Positions 1 through 9,198 of a DNA stretch of 36,715 nucleotides are shown here, piece after piece. Both the position numbers and the translations under genes were made by a program. The notes under the pieces were generated by a model. That model saw only the letters and a program-made list of their open reading frames with translations, was not told where the DNA came from and did no database searches. Where the stretch lies: NCBI GenBank assembly GCA_022601155.1, contig JAHZJA010001451.1, positions 1 to 36,715 on the forward strand, in the 5' to 3' direction. Position 1 is the stretch's first letter, and every line of letters starts with the position of its first letter. Source of the stretch: Deltaproteobacteria bacterium. Lineage in GTDB: Bacteria; Myxococcota_A; Polyangia; Nannocystales; Nannocystaceae.

Positions 1-1675
1 CGTGGACGAACCCCAACAGCGCCATCACCTCGGCACGAACGGGGCCGTGGTCCACGGCCGCGGCCCGCTCATCGAGCTGCTCCAGCCGGGAGATCGCCTC
101 CTCGTAGCGACCCACGTTGACCGAACTGCGCACCGCGGGCAGCTGCATTCGGATCGCCTCCACTTCCGCCGCAGCCGCGGGGTCGTCGGGCGGCGGAACA
201 GTGGCTCGGAGCCTGTCGGCGTCGCCGCAGACCGCGATGGGGGTCAGCTTCATCGCGGCCGAGACGGCGCGCTCGACCACCGCTGCGTCGGCCTCGGACA
301 TCACCCCGACGAATGCACCCAGCTCGACCCGACGGCGCTCCAGACATGCGGTCCGCAGATCCAACAATGTCTCGCTCTGCTCACCCCGAACATGCGTCGC
401 GCGACACGAGTCGGTGACCATCGCCACCCAGTCGTCGGCGTACCGGTCCAACCGAACGGTGACCGCGCTGGCAACGTCGACCGCAAAGGGCGTGCGGGTC
501 CGCGTGAGGGCCTCCTCCACCGCCACCCTCTGCTCGTCGTCCCAAAGACCCGACAATCGTGCTGCCGCTTCCGTGCAGGCGGTGGGGAGCGTGGGCTCGG
601 GTGACGCGCGGCTCTGGCTCACGCCCCATCCCAACGCGGCCACGGTCACGACCCCCAGGGCGCCCACTGCGAGGCTTCGACGCCGAGCGCCGCGATCGGC
701 CGTGAGCACCGCCAACAGTGCGGTCATCGACGGCCAGCGTTCATCGGGAACATGCGCGAGGCCACGCACCAGGGCCTCCCGCAGCCAACGCGGGACCTTG
801 CTACCGCGAGGCTCGTCGCGCACACGTCCCTCCACGATGTGCTGCATCAGCATGCCCGGCGTCCGTCCCTCGAAGGGGCGCTCGCCGTAGAGCCCCTCGT
901 ACAGCGACACGCAAAAACCGAACTGATCGGAGCGAGCGTCGGGTTCCTGCGCCCTGAACTGCTCGGGTGCCATGTACGCGGGAGTCCCGAGCACCACCCC
1001 CGCCTCGGTCACTCGAGACACGCCCGACCCCTCGGAGATCGGTGCGATGTCGCCATCGGTGGACCCAATGCTCGACGACGATGCGTCGTCCTGCGCGACC
1101 CGCTCTCGCGCCAAGCCAAAATCCAACACGCGAACCCGCCCGTCGTCGGCGAGCACCGCGTTGGCCGGCTTGAAGTCGCGATGAACCAAGCCGGCCGCGT
1201 GCACGGCCTCCAAGCCCCGACCCGCCTGTACGTAGGTCCGCAGGACCTCGGGCCATGGTCGTGGCACCTCTTGCCACCGCTGGAGATCCTGGCCTTCGAG
1301 GTGTTCCATCGCCACGAAGATCTGCTCCTCGACCACGCCAGCGTCGTGCACCGCGACCACGTTGGGGTGGTTGAGCCTCGCCAGCGCTTGCGCCTCACGC
1401 AGGAGCCGAGCGCGATGGTCGTCGGCCCCGATGCGACGGTCGGGGGGCAGCACCTTGAGCGCGATGCGCCTGTCGAGCTTGGGGTCGTAGACCGCGTAGA
1501 CCATGCCCATCGCGCCACGTCCCAGCAGGCCGAGCACGACATAGCGACCGATCTCGGTGCCGCGAGCGGCGGGTCCGACCGACTCGGGCACGGCGCGGCG
1601 GGCGTCTGGCCCCGCCGCGATCGTGGCAGTGAGGCTCGGCGATGTGTGCCCGGTGGGGATGGTGTCGTGGCTCAA
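1..1675 (-). CDS. Serine/threonine protein kinase with C-terminal TM and sensory region, truncated at left window edge
   Basis: My minus-frame translation (absent from the ORF track because it has no stop in the window and a probable TTG start) reads IGRYVVLGLLGRGAMGMVYAVYDPKLDRRIALKVLPP..., VHRDFKPANAVLADDGRVRVLDFGLARE, GTPAYMAPEQF, then a TM-like stretch and ATHVRGEQSETLLDLRTACLERRR. Confidence 0.9.
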   Translation of the reverse strand, partial: MSHDTIPTGHTSPSLTATIAAGPDARRAVPESVGPAARGTEIGRYVVLGLLGRGAMGMVYAVYDPKLDRRIALKVLPPDRRIGADDHRARLLREAQALARLNHPNVVAVHDAGVVEEQIFVAMEHLEGQDLQRWQEVPRPWPEVLRTYVQAGRGLEAVHAAGLVHRDFKPANAVLADDGRVRVLDFGLARERVAQDDASSSSIGSTDGDIAPISEGSGVSRVTEAGVVLGTPAYMAPEQFRAQEPDARSDQFGFCVSLYEGLYGERPFEGRTPGMLMQHIVEGRVRDEPRGSKVPRWLREALVRGLAHVPDERWPSMTALLAVLTADRGARRRSLAVGALGVVTVAALGWGVSQSRASPEPTLPTACTEAAARLSGLWDDEQRVAVEEALTRTRTPFAVDVASAVTVRLDRYADDWVAMVTDSCRATHVRGEQSETLLDLRTACLERRRVELGAFVGVMSEADAAVVERAVSAAMKLTPIAVCGDADRLRATVPPPDDPAAAAEVEAIRMQLPAVRSSVNVGRYEEAISRLEQLDERAAAVDHGPVRAEVMALLGFVH

Positions 1676-1785
1676 CGGAACCCCCGGAGTATGGCAAAGG
1701 ACGCGGACCCTCGGACAGAGCCATCGCCTCGACACCACCGGTGAGGCCCCGATGCCCCAGCGCCAGGCTGGGACTCGGGCCGAGG

Positions 1786-2790
1786 TCACGCCACGGGAAC
1801 GGTGGGCAGTGGCTGGGTGCTCCCCGAGCGCGGCGAGGATGCAGACGGCAGCTCCGGCGAGACCGACGAGTCCTCGGGCAGCAATCGATGCCGAAGGTGC
1901 ACGCCGGCCACCACCACCGCGGGACGGAACAGCAGATTCAGCCCGGGCACCGCCAGCATCGAGGCCGCGCCCAGACCAAAGCCCAGCGAGACCCACGGTT
2001 CATCCTCGACGAGGTCGACCTCGACCCGCCACGGCCGCGCCAGCGAGACGGTGACCTCGAGCAACATCCGCAGCGGCCCCGCCAGGACGACCAGCCACCG
2101 CGGAGCCGAGATGGAGCGCGGCAGACGTTCGAACCACGGCTGGCCGGGGAGAGACCGCGCCTGCTTTTCGATCGCCTCGATGTTGCCCCCAGGCGGCACC
2201 GTGCGTGCATTGTCGTAGCCCTCGACAACGACCCAATGGAGGGCCCACGCCGCTTGCACACAGAACACGAGCACCACGCCCAGCAGCGGAACCAAGCGCA
2301 ACAACACGGTCAGCGGAAGCACCCCGAGCGCCAGCAGCACGACCTGCGCGAGCCACTCTCCGATGAGCTGTACGACGCTACGCAGGTAGGGCTGCTGCGG
2401 TGCCAAGCCCAGGTGTGCCCGCGATTTGGCGGCCAGGTGCGCGAACACCCGACCAAACAGCAGCGCGGGGACCGGAGCGAGGGCGGCGACCGCCACCAGC
2501 GAGGCGAGCAACCCACGCCACACCCCATGCTGCGAGCCCTCGAACCACCCGACCAGACCCGCGACCATCAGCACGGCGAACGTCGGCGCCAGCGAGATGC
2601 CCAGCAGGTCGTTGGAGCGGAAGATGGTGCGCAGGCCCAAGAACGGCTGGGCGAGGCCGTAGCGGACCAGCGCCAGGCGACCCCTGCCGCGCGGGACCGG
2701 CCCCGGGCTGGCCGCATGCATGCGAATGTCGGCCCAGTGCCCGCGCAGACCGCCACGCGGCACGACGGGCTGGGGTGCCGTGTCCACCAC
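1786..2790 (-). CDS. EI24 domain-containing (CysZ-like) membrane protein
   Basis: 334 aa ORF; YGLAQPFLGLRTIFRSNDLLGISLAPTFAVLMVAGLVGWF, multiple hydrophobic segments and GYDNARTVPP typical of EI24 proteins. Confidence 0.7.
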   Translation of the reverse strand: MVDTAPQPVVPRGGLRGHWADIRMHAASPGPVPRGRGRLALVRYGLAQPFLGLRTIFRSNDLLGISLAPTFAVLMVAGLVGWFEGSQHGVWRGLLASLVAVAALAPVPALLFGRVFAHLAAKSRAHLGLAPQQPYLRSVVQLIGEWLAQVVLLALGVLPLTVLLRLVPLLGVVLVFCVQAAWALHWVVVEGYDNARTVPPGGNIEAIEKQARSLPGQPWFERLPRSISAPRWLVVLAGPLRMLLEVTVSLARPWRVEVDLVEDEPWVSLGFGLGAASMLAVPGLNLLFRPAVVVAGVHLRHRLLPEDSSVSPELPSASSPRSGSTQPLPTVPVA

Positions 2791-2951
2791 GAGCGAGCCT
2801 AACCGTGGGGTGCTCCGAAATCATCCCAGCGCGGTCGAAAACGTCTCCGCGGCACCGCGGCTGGGCACCCGTGGCGATGCTCGTCCCTCATGGTTCGACG
2901 GAGGCCACGACACAGCGTCGTGCCATGACCTCCGCCTGGGGTCGACTCAGG

Positions 2952-4010
2952 CTACGCCGGGGTGGCGCACACACCCACGGTCCCGAGGCACTCGTCGGGC
3001 GCAGATCCCTCCTCGAACCAGGGCAGGCAGTTCGTGCCGGCCGGGCAACCAGGGTTGGGATCGTCGATGTCGCACGCCGATGCGCAGCAACCCGCGGCAC
3101 CTTGGCAGTTCGGCACAGATGCCGCGTTCAGGCAGACCGTTCCCGGCTGGCAGACATTGATGAACTCGCAGGGATCTCCAGCTGCCCCCTGACCACCCGA
3201 GGCATCGGGCGCGCACTGGAAGAAACCGCCGACCGGGTAGCACCCCTGACCCGCTTCACAGGCCATGGGGTCGAGAGGGTTGCAGACCGGGGTGCAGATC
3301 GTCAGCGAGTTGTCGTTGGAGATCGAGCAAACCGAAGCCGCGTCCTGGCAGCTGGGGTTGTCGTAGCTGCAGCCGCACAGCTCGATGCACTCGCCCATGT
3401 TGGTCGCGGGATCGACACCAAAGCACATCGCACCGATGTCGCAGTCGTCGATGCCACTGACACCGCTGCCCTCTACCGTACAGACATCCCCGACCTGGCC
3501 AGGGTTCGGCGCGATGTTTGTGCAGCGCGTGGCGTTCCAGGAGCCGCCGCCGTCGTTGGCCCAGGGCATGCACTTTTCGCCCGCAGGGCAATCTTGTGCG
3601 ATGGGATCGCACTCGAACTGCGCGCCAGGGCCAGGGCCCGCGCCGGGGCCGGGGCACATCGGCGGCGGAGGCAGCATGACTTCGCAAAGCTCCATGCCGC
3701 CGGTCGTGGTACCGCCATCGCTCGAGCCGGAATCACTGCCGGAATCACTGCCGCTGGAGCTACCACCACTGGTCGTGGACCCGGTGGCCATGCCCGTCGT
3801 GCTGGTGTCGTCGGGGGGGCTTGCCGTGGTGCTGTCGGCCACCGGTGGCGTGGTCTCGGTGGTGCCCGACGTCGTGCCGCCGTCCGAGGAACCGCCTGCG
3901 GTCCCGCTCGTATCATCGCCAGGGCATCCAGCAAGGGACAGGGCTGCGCCGATCATCGCCACTCGCGATAACGCCGTGAAATCGAACCTTCTGATCAATG
4001 TCATCTTCAT
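2952..4010 (-). CDS. Cys-rich lipoprotein with Thr/Ser/Gly linker
   Basis: Signal peptide and lipobox AALSLAGCPGD, then low-complexity SGTTETTPP...GSDSGSDSG linker, then Cys-rich C-terminal domain. Confidence 0.8.
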   Translation of the reverse strand: MKMTLIRRFDFTALSRVAMIGAALSLAGCPGDDTSGTAGGSSDGGTTSGTTETTPPVADSTTASPPDDTSTTGMATGSTTSGGSSSGSDSGSDSGSSDGGTTTGGMELCEVMLPPPPMCPGPGAGPGPGAQFECDPIAQDCPAGEKCMPWANDGGGSWNATRCTNIAPNPGQVGDVCTVEGSGVSGIDDCDIGAMCFGVDPATNMGECIELCGCSYDNPSCQDAASVCSISNDNSLTICTPVCNPLDPMACEAGQGCYPVGGFFQCAPDASGGQGAAGDPCEFINVCQPGTVCLNAASVPNCQGAAGCCASACDIDDPNPGCPAGTNCLPWFEEGSAPDECLGTVGVCATPA

Positions 4011-4433
4011 GTTTCCTTTTCCGTGGGGGACGAAGGGAAAGTCTTCGAACGATACACGCGCAGCGAGAGCGTGAGGACCACCCCAACGGCAAAGCGTCCC
4101 CGCCGCTTACACCAACCGTTCCCCTCGGGGGCGACTTCGTTCACCACCGTGGGCAACTCCGCCCGCGCGGGTCGGCCTCGCCCGAGATTGCGTGGCGCCA
4201 CGCTGCGAACGACGCACGGCGATCGCCACCGTCGTTGGCCGTTCGAAACGAACACGCTCGGCTTCGCCCAAAGCCCGCCGTGGCGGCAGCCCTGACGTCG
4301 TTCGCGCTTTAAGGCCCCTTTAAGAGGCTGCACGTGGTGCCGCTGGCTAGGTTGGTCCTGACTTCCCCCGGCGGCCTCCCTTCGTGTTCCCCGGCCCCGG
4401 ACACCATCGGTGAAAGACAAGGCGGCAATATCC

Positions 4434-6896
4434 ATGATTCGGCAGCCCTACGGCAGCGTGCTCCTTCTAATGGCCTCGACCCTGGCCCTGGGCTGTCCCT
4501 CGGACGGCGGCAATGCGGACGGCGAGACCGATCCCACCGGTGGCGGCCAAGAGGGGACCACCGAAGACCCAGGAACCACCGGGGATCCCGGTGATACCGA
4601 CCCCGATCCCGACACGACAGCGGGGGAGACCGACCCCACCGGAGGTGAGGAAGACGGTCTCCTCGAAGGCCCGACCAAGGGCGGTCCGATCCTCATCAAC
4701 GAGGCGGGCAACACCCTGGCCGTGGCCAACAAGGCCACGAACGACGTCACGTTGTTCGACCTGTCCGACCTGTCCGAGCGCGCACGCATCGACGTGGGCG
4801 CCGAGCCCGTGTCGCTGAGCTGGTCGCCCGACGACACCACCCTCTACGTGGTCAACCGGGGCGACGGCTCCGTCACCGAGATCCTCGACGCCGACACCGG
4901 GTCGCCATCGCTCGGCGCCAGCGTGGACGTGGGCTCCGAGGCCATCCAGGCTGCCCTCAGCCCCCGTGGCCGCAGCCTCTACGTCAGCTCGTGGGTGGAC
5001 GGAACACTCACGGTCATCGACACCGCGAGCATGTCGGTCACCGACCAGATCCAGCTGGGCGGCGCTCCCCATGGCGTGTGTGTGACCAACGACGGCGACG
5101 AGGACGATCAAGACGAGACGGTCTACGTCACCGACTTCTACGGACGCGCCCTGGCGGGCACCCAAGAGGCCGATGACACCATCCGGGAGGGACGGATCTT
5201 CGGTGTGAGCACCGGTGATCTCTCCGTGAGCACCTTGACCCTCGATCCGTTCGCGAGCTCGGGCATCCCCGGATTCGAGGACACGGGCTTTTACCCCAAC
5301 CAGCTGTACTCCTGCGTCGTCAACGACGCGCACCTGTACGTGACCGGTGTCGGGGCCAGCCCCGCTTCCTTCAACGGCACCACCGACTTCCACCAGAACG
5401 TGCAGGGCATGGTGGGGGCCATCGATCTCACCACGGGCACCGAAGACCGCGATCGTTCGGTCAACCTCAACGTCCTCGTCGATGCTCTGCCCGCACCCAA
5501 GCGGTTCGTCGCCGTCCCGGCCGACATCGCCTTTGCTCCCAACAGTGACTTCGGCTACGTCGCCTCGACCGCGAGCAACTCGATCTTCCGCATCGACTGG
5601 ACGCAGTCTCCGCCCGTGGGCGGCTCACCGTCGGGCGCCACGTTCCTCGGTACCGACTTCTCGCCGACCGGCGTGACCATCCGCGAGACGACGGCCTACG
5701 CCTACAACGAGGTGGGTCGCTCGATCTCGGTCATCGACCTCGCCCAGCAAGAGACGGTGGAGCAGTCGATCCCCGCCGCGCCCCAGCCCTCGAGCGCGGC
5801 CGAGATCTCGGAGCTCCGTGGACAGCGGTTCTTCAACACCGGGCTCGCGCGTTGGTCGACCAACGGGTGGGTCTCGTGCCTGGCATGCCATCCCGCAGGG
5901 CTCACCGACAACGTCACGTGGCGGTTCCCCGCGGGCCCGCGACAGACGGTCGACCTGTCGGGTTCGTTCAACGAGGGCGGTGCCATCCAGCGCGTGTTCA
6001 ACTGGACGGCGATCTTCGACGAGGTCCACGACTTCGAGCTCAACACCCGCGGTGTCGCGGGGGGTACCGGGGCCATCGTCAGCTCCCCGGAGCTCAACGA
6101 CAACGGCACTGCCAACGCCGCAGCCCGCATCGACTTCGTGGGCCCCGGCGGCGTCGCCAACCCGCAAAACGGCTTCAACGTCGGCTCCGCTCGGGCGGTC
6201 GCCACGTCGGGCGCGACTCCCGAGGACTGGGACGACATCATGAACTACGTCGCCACCTTGCGGGCGCCGCATGCCGCCACCGTTGCCGACGGTGATCCGG
6301 TCGCCGGCCGGGTGGTGTTCGAGGAAGGTGGCTGCCAAAACTGCCACGCGGGCGCGCTGTGGACCCTGTCGGAGCTGTACTACACCCCGCAGCTCGACCA
6401 GGATCCCCGCACGCTGACCCTGCTGTCGCAGGGCGTGGAGAGCATCGATGTCCGGGCCGATCAGCTGGCCTCGACCGACCCCAGCGAGGTGTTCGTGCTG
6501 CAGAACGACGCCAACGGACCCCCGCAGCGCCACTCCTGTGCGGTGCGCATCGTGGGCACCTTCGGAGCCGAGGGCCCCGACCAGCGCGGTGCCACCGAGA
6601 TCCGACAAAACGGAGGCCCGGCCCAGGGCGTCGATGGGTTCAACGTGCCCTCGCTGCTCGGCGCATCGATGGGCGGACCCTACCTGCACAACGGCGCGGC
6701 CGAGACTCTCGAGAACCTGCTCGACCCCGCAGGCGAGTTCGCCTCGCACCTGTCGGCGGGCAACCAAGTGTTCTCGCCCACCGACGACGAGCTGGCGGAC
6801 CTCATCGCCTTCCTCCGTTCCATCGACGACGACACCGAGACCTTTGCGGTCCCGGCCGACCAGTCCTTTTGTCCCAACGGACTGAACTTCCAGTAG
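4434..6896 (+). CDS. Beta-propeller (YVTN-like) / diheme cytochrome c lipoprotein
   Basis: Lipobox STLALGCPSDGG; propeller repeats (TLYVVNRGDGSVTEI, SLYVSSWVDGTLTVID); two heme motifs CLACH and CQNCH; C-terminal PSLLGASMGGPYLHNGAAETLENLL. The ORF track starts at 4410, but the ATG at 4434 fits the signal peptide better. Confidence 0.85.
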   Translation: MIRQPYGSVLLLMASTLALGCPSDGGNADGETDPTGGGQEGTTEDPGTTGDPGDTDPDPDTTAGETDPTGGEEDGLLEGPTKGGPILINEAGNTLAVANKATNDVTLFDLSDLSERARIDVGAEPVSLSWSPDDTTLYVVNRGDGSVTEILDADTGSPSLGASVDVGSEAIQAALSPRGRSLYVSSWVDGTLTVIDTASMSVTDQIQLGGAPHGVCVTNDGDEDDQDETVYVTDFYGRALAGTQEADDTIREGRIFGVSTGDLSVSTLTLDPFASSGIPGFEDTGFYPNQLYSCVVNDAHLYVTGVGASPASFNGTTDFHQNVQGMVGAIDLTTGTEDRDRSVNLNVLVDALPAPKRFVAVPADIAFAPNSDFGYVASTASNSIFRIDWTQSPPVGGSPSGATFLGTDFSPTGVTIRETTAYAYNEVGRSISVIDLAQQETVEQSIPAAPQPSSAAEISELRGQRFFNTGLARWSTNGWVSCLACHPAGLTDNVTWRFPAGPRQTVDLSGSFNEGGAIQRVFNWTAIFDEVHDFELNTRGVAGGTGAIVSSPELNDNGTANAAARIDFVGPGGVANPQNGFNVGSARAVATSGATPEDWDDIMNYVATLRAPHAATVADGDPVAGRVVFEEGGCQNCHAGALWTLSELYYTPQLDQDPRTLTLLSQGVESIDVRADQLASTDPSEVFVLQNDANGPPQRHSCAVRIVGTFGAEGPDQRGATEIRQNGGPAQGVDGFNVPSLLGASMGGPYLHNGAAETLENLLDPAGEFASHLSAGNQVFSPTDDELADLIAFLRSIDDDTETFAVPADQSFCPNGLNFQ

Positions 6897-6971
6897 CACA
6901 TTCGCGAGGGAGACCGCCGGACCCAATACCCACCTGAGCACCCCGGCGCAGTCACCCAACACTCCAACGAT

Positions 6972-7008
6972 CGGCGGGGGAGGTGTCCAATACACACCTC
7001 CGCCGTTT
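6972..7008. terminator. Probable hairpin terminator between convergent genes
   Basis: CGGCGGGGGAGGTGT-ccaata-CACACCTCCGCCG followed by a short TTT, between the + gene ending 6896 and the - gene ending 7182. Confidence 0.65.
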
Positions 7009-7181
7009 CCAATTGGGGTGGGGCGGCAAAGTGCCCGACGGCTTGGGCCGAGTGCCACCCGCCATGGGCCGCGAACGGGAGCGCGGCTCGGGCGAACGAC
7101 GAGCCGCCGCCTGGGGTCGTGCGACCGCAGCCCTTGCGCCCGTATCCACGGGTGATGCGCCGGCAGTCGCCGCCCGCCAGC

Positions 7182-7991
7182 TCAACGACGACGACGGAAG
7201 GCGAGCCCGCCCGTCAGCAGCAGCCACGCCAGTGAACCCGGGGCACCACCGTCGCTGTGGCAGCCGCAGCCGCCGTCTTCGTCTTGCCCCGCAGAGCTCG
7301 AGCCCGAAGAGGAGTCTCCTCCGCCCCCAGGCCCGTCGTCGCCCGTGGTGAACGGAGCCGTCGTGTTCACGCCGCTGGTGGCCGGCATGCCATCGCCACC
7401 GCTGGTCTCATCGCTCGCGGTGGTGGCCGAGGAGGAGGTGGACTCTCCGCCTTCCGCGGCCGCGACCTCGATGACGATATCGGCACACTGAAAGTACAGG
7501 TCGTCGTTGCCCGGACCCCACGCCCCGTCATCGGTCATCACCTGGATGAGCTGCAGCGTGCACGGATCGCACGGCTCGTCCGGCAGCGTGACCTCCACGG
7601 TATGGAGGCCGCCATCCTGGTCGTCGGGAATGTCGTCGAGCAAGACCTCGGGCGAGTTGTACAGGTCGTCGAAACCCGTGGGGCTGACGAAGGCATCGGT
7701 CCCGGTGGGATCCAGGGCGATCCGAAAGTGCCCCGTGTGCTGCACGAACTCCTCGAACCGAACGGTGATGGTCTCGCCCGCGGTCAGCACCGTCGGGCGC
7801 GCCTCCCCAGGCGGGTTGGTGACGTGACCGCAGGGGTCATCCTTTTGGTGGTCCGGCGTGTAGCGGGCCGAGGGCGTCAGCAGCTCGACATGAGCCTGAG
7901 CTTGCCCCGCCGCCAGGCACGGCCCCGCGGTGGCCGTGATCGCGAGCGCGCGGGAGATCCAGCGATGGGAACGGCCAACGAAGACGGGCAC
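7182..7991 (-). CDS. LPMO-like (SCE4755-type polysaccharide monooxygenase-like) protein with MYXO-CTERM sorting domain
   Basis: Signal peptide ending AQA|HVELLTPSARYTPDHQKDDPCGH; EEFVQHTGHFRIALDPTG; C-terminus GCGCHSDGGAPGSLAWLLLTGGLAFRRRR. Confidence 0.75.
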   Translation of the reverse strand: MPVFVGRSHRWISRALAITATAGPCLAAGQAQAHVELLTPSARYTPDHQKDDPCGHVTNPPGEARPTVLTAGETITVRFEEFVQHTGHFRIALDPTGTDAFVSPTGFDDLYNSPEVLLDDIPDDQDGGLHTVEVTLPDEPCDPCTLQLIQVMTDDGAWGPGNDDLYFQCADIVIEVAAAEGGESTSSSATTASDETSGGDGMPATSGVNTTAPFTTGDDGPGGGGDSSSGSSSAGQDEDGGCGCHSDGGAPGSLAWLLLTGGLAFRRRR

Positions 7992-8087
7992 GTACCCATC
8001 GTAGCGCGAACGCTCGCCCCTCGCCGTCGCGCGAGCACCCGCCGTCGCGCGACGCGATCGGCGGGCCGAGCCAACGTCTGCGGGTGC

Positions 8088-9155
8088 TCAGCCCGCGTCA
8101 GCCAGAGCGTGGGGGGCAAAGACCCCGCGCTCGGTGATGATCGCCGTGACCAGCGCCGCGGGCGTGACGTCGAAGGCGGGATTACGGACGGGGATGTCGG
8201 CGGGCGTGGTGAGCACCCCTGCCGGCCGTCGGACCTCATCGCCACGACGCTCCTCGATAGGGATCTCGGCGCCGGTCGGGATGTCCAGGTCGATGGTCGT
8301 CCACGGCGCGGCCACATAGAACGGGAGACCATGGTGCTTGCACAGCACGGCGACGGTATAGGTCCCGATCTTGTTGGCGACGTCGCCGTTGCGCGCGATC
8401 CGATCGGCGCCGACGATCGCAGCCTGGACCTGGCCCCGAGCCATCAACGCCCCCGCCATGTTGTCGGTGATGACCTCTACGGGGATACCGTCGCGCGCCA
8501 GCTCCCACGCGGTGAGGCGACCGCCCTGGAGCACGGGCCGCGTCTCATCGGCGAGCACCGTAATCGCACGGCCCTGGGCATGCGCGCTGCGAATGACCCC
8601 CAGCGCGGTGCCGTAGCCGGCCGTGGCCAGCGCCCCCGCATTGCAGTGGGTGAGGATCGTGCCGCCCTGTGGCAGCAGCGGGGCCCCGTGGTCCCCCATC
8701 GCGAGGCACGAGGCGAGGTCGTCATCGACATGACGCTGGGCGGTGTCATGCAAGACCGATCGCAACTGCCCGGCATCGGCATCGGCCGGCGCCGCGGCAA
8801 TGGCCTCACGAATCTGAGCCAACGCCACGAACAGGTTGACCGCCGTGGGTCGGGTATTGGCCAGCCGTGCGCATCCAGCCTCGATGGCCGCCCGGACCGC
8901 CGCCGGATCGTCACCGAACCCGTGGGATGCCGCCGACAAGCCCAGGGCCGCAGCACAAGCGATGGCGGGCGCCCCTCGAACCACCATCGTCTCGATCGCC
9001 TGCGCGACCGACTCCACGTCGTCGTAGTCGATCCACTGCTCTTGGCCAGGCAGTGCGCGCTGATCGAGCAACCGCAGCCGACGTCCGTCGGGCGAGAGCA
9101 TCAACGGGCGCACGCCCACGAACGAGGAGCTGGGGCTCGGGGTCGAATCGCTCAC
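8088..9155 (-). CDS. mtnA: S-methyl-5-thioribose-1-phosphate isomerase
   Basis: 355 aa; LLDQRALPGQEQWIDYDDVESVAQAIETMVVRGAPAIACAAALG, ILTHCNAGALATAGYGTALGVIRSAH, VLADETRPVLQGGRLTAWEL, IVGADRIARNGDVANKIGTY. Confidence 0.95.
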   Translation of the reverse strand: MSDSTPSPSSSFVGVRPLMLSPDGRRLRLLDQRALPGQEQWIDYDDVESVAQAIETMVVRGAPAIACAAALGLSAASHGFGDDPAAVRAAIEAGCARLANTRPTAVNLFVALAQIREAIAAAPADADAGQLRSVLHDTAQRHVDDDLASCLAMGDHGAPLLPQGGTILTHCNAGALATAGYGTALGVIRSAHAQGRAITVLADETRPVLQGGRLTAWELARDGIPVEVITDNMAGALMARGQVQAAIVGADRIARNGDVANKIGTYTVAVLCKHHGLPFYVAAPWTTIDLDIPTGAEIPIEERRGDEVRRPAGVLTTPADIPVRNPAFDVTPAALVTAIITERGVFAPHALADAG

Positions 9156-9198
9156 GGCTGGGGAGTCTACCCGTTGCTCGGCGGCCGGGATATCACCG

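Noticed and set aside
2847-2860. CCGCGG-ca-CCGCGG hairpin upstream of the EI24 gene
   Set aside because: Low-complexity GC palindrome; could be a weak terminator element but not distinguishable from background by eye.
4218-4227. GGCGATCGCC palindrome in the 4.0-4.4 kb divergent intergenic region
   Set aside because: Short GC palindromes such as GCGATCGC are common in GC-rich genomes; no paired or repeated context seen.
5625-7058. 477 aa minus ORF opposite the cytochrome lipoprotein
   Set aside because: Antisense shadow; the + frame has heme motifs and propeller repeats.
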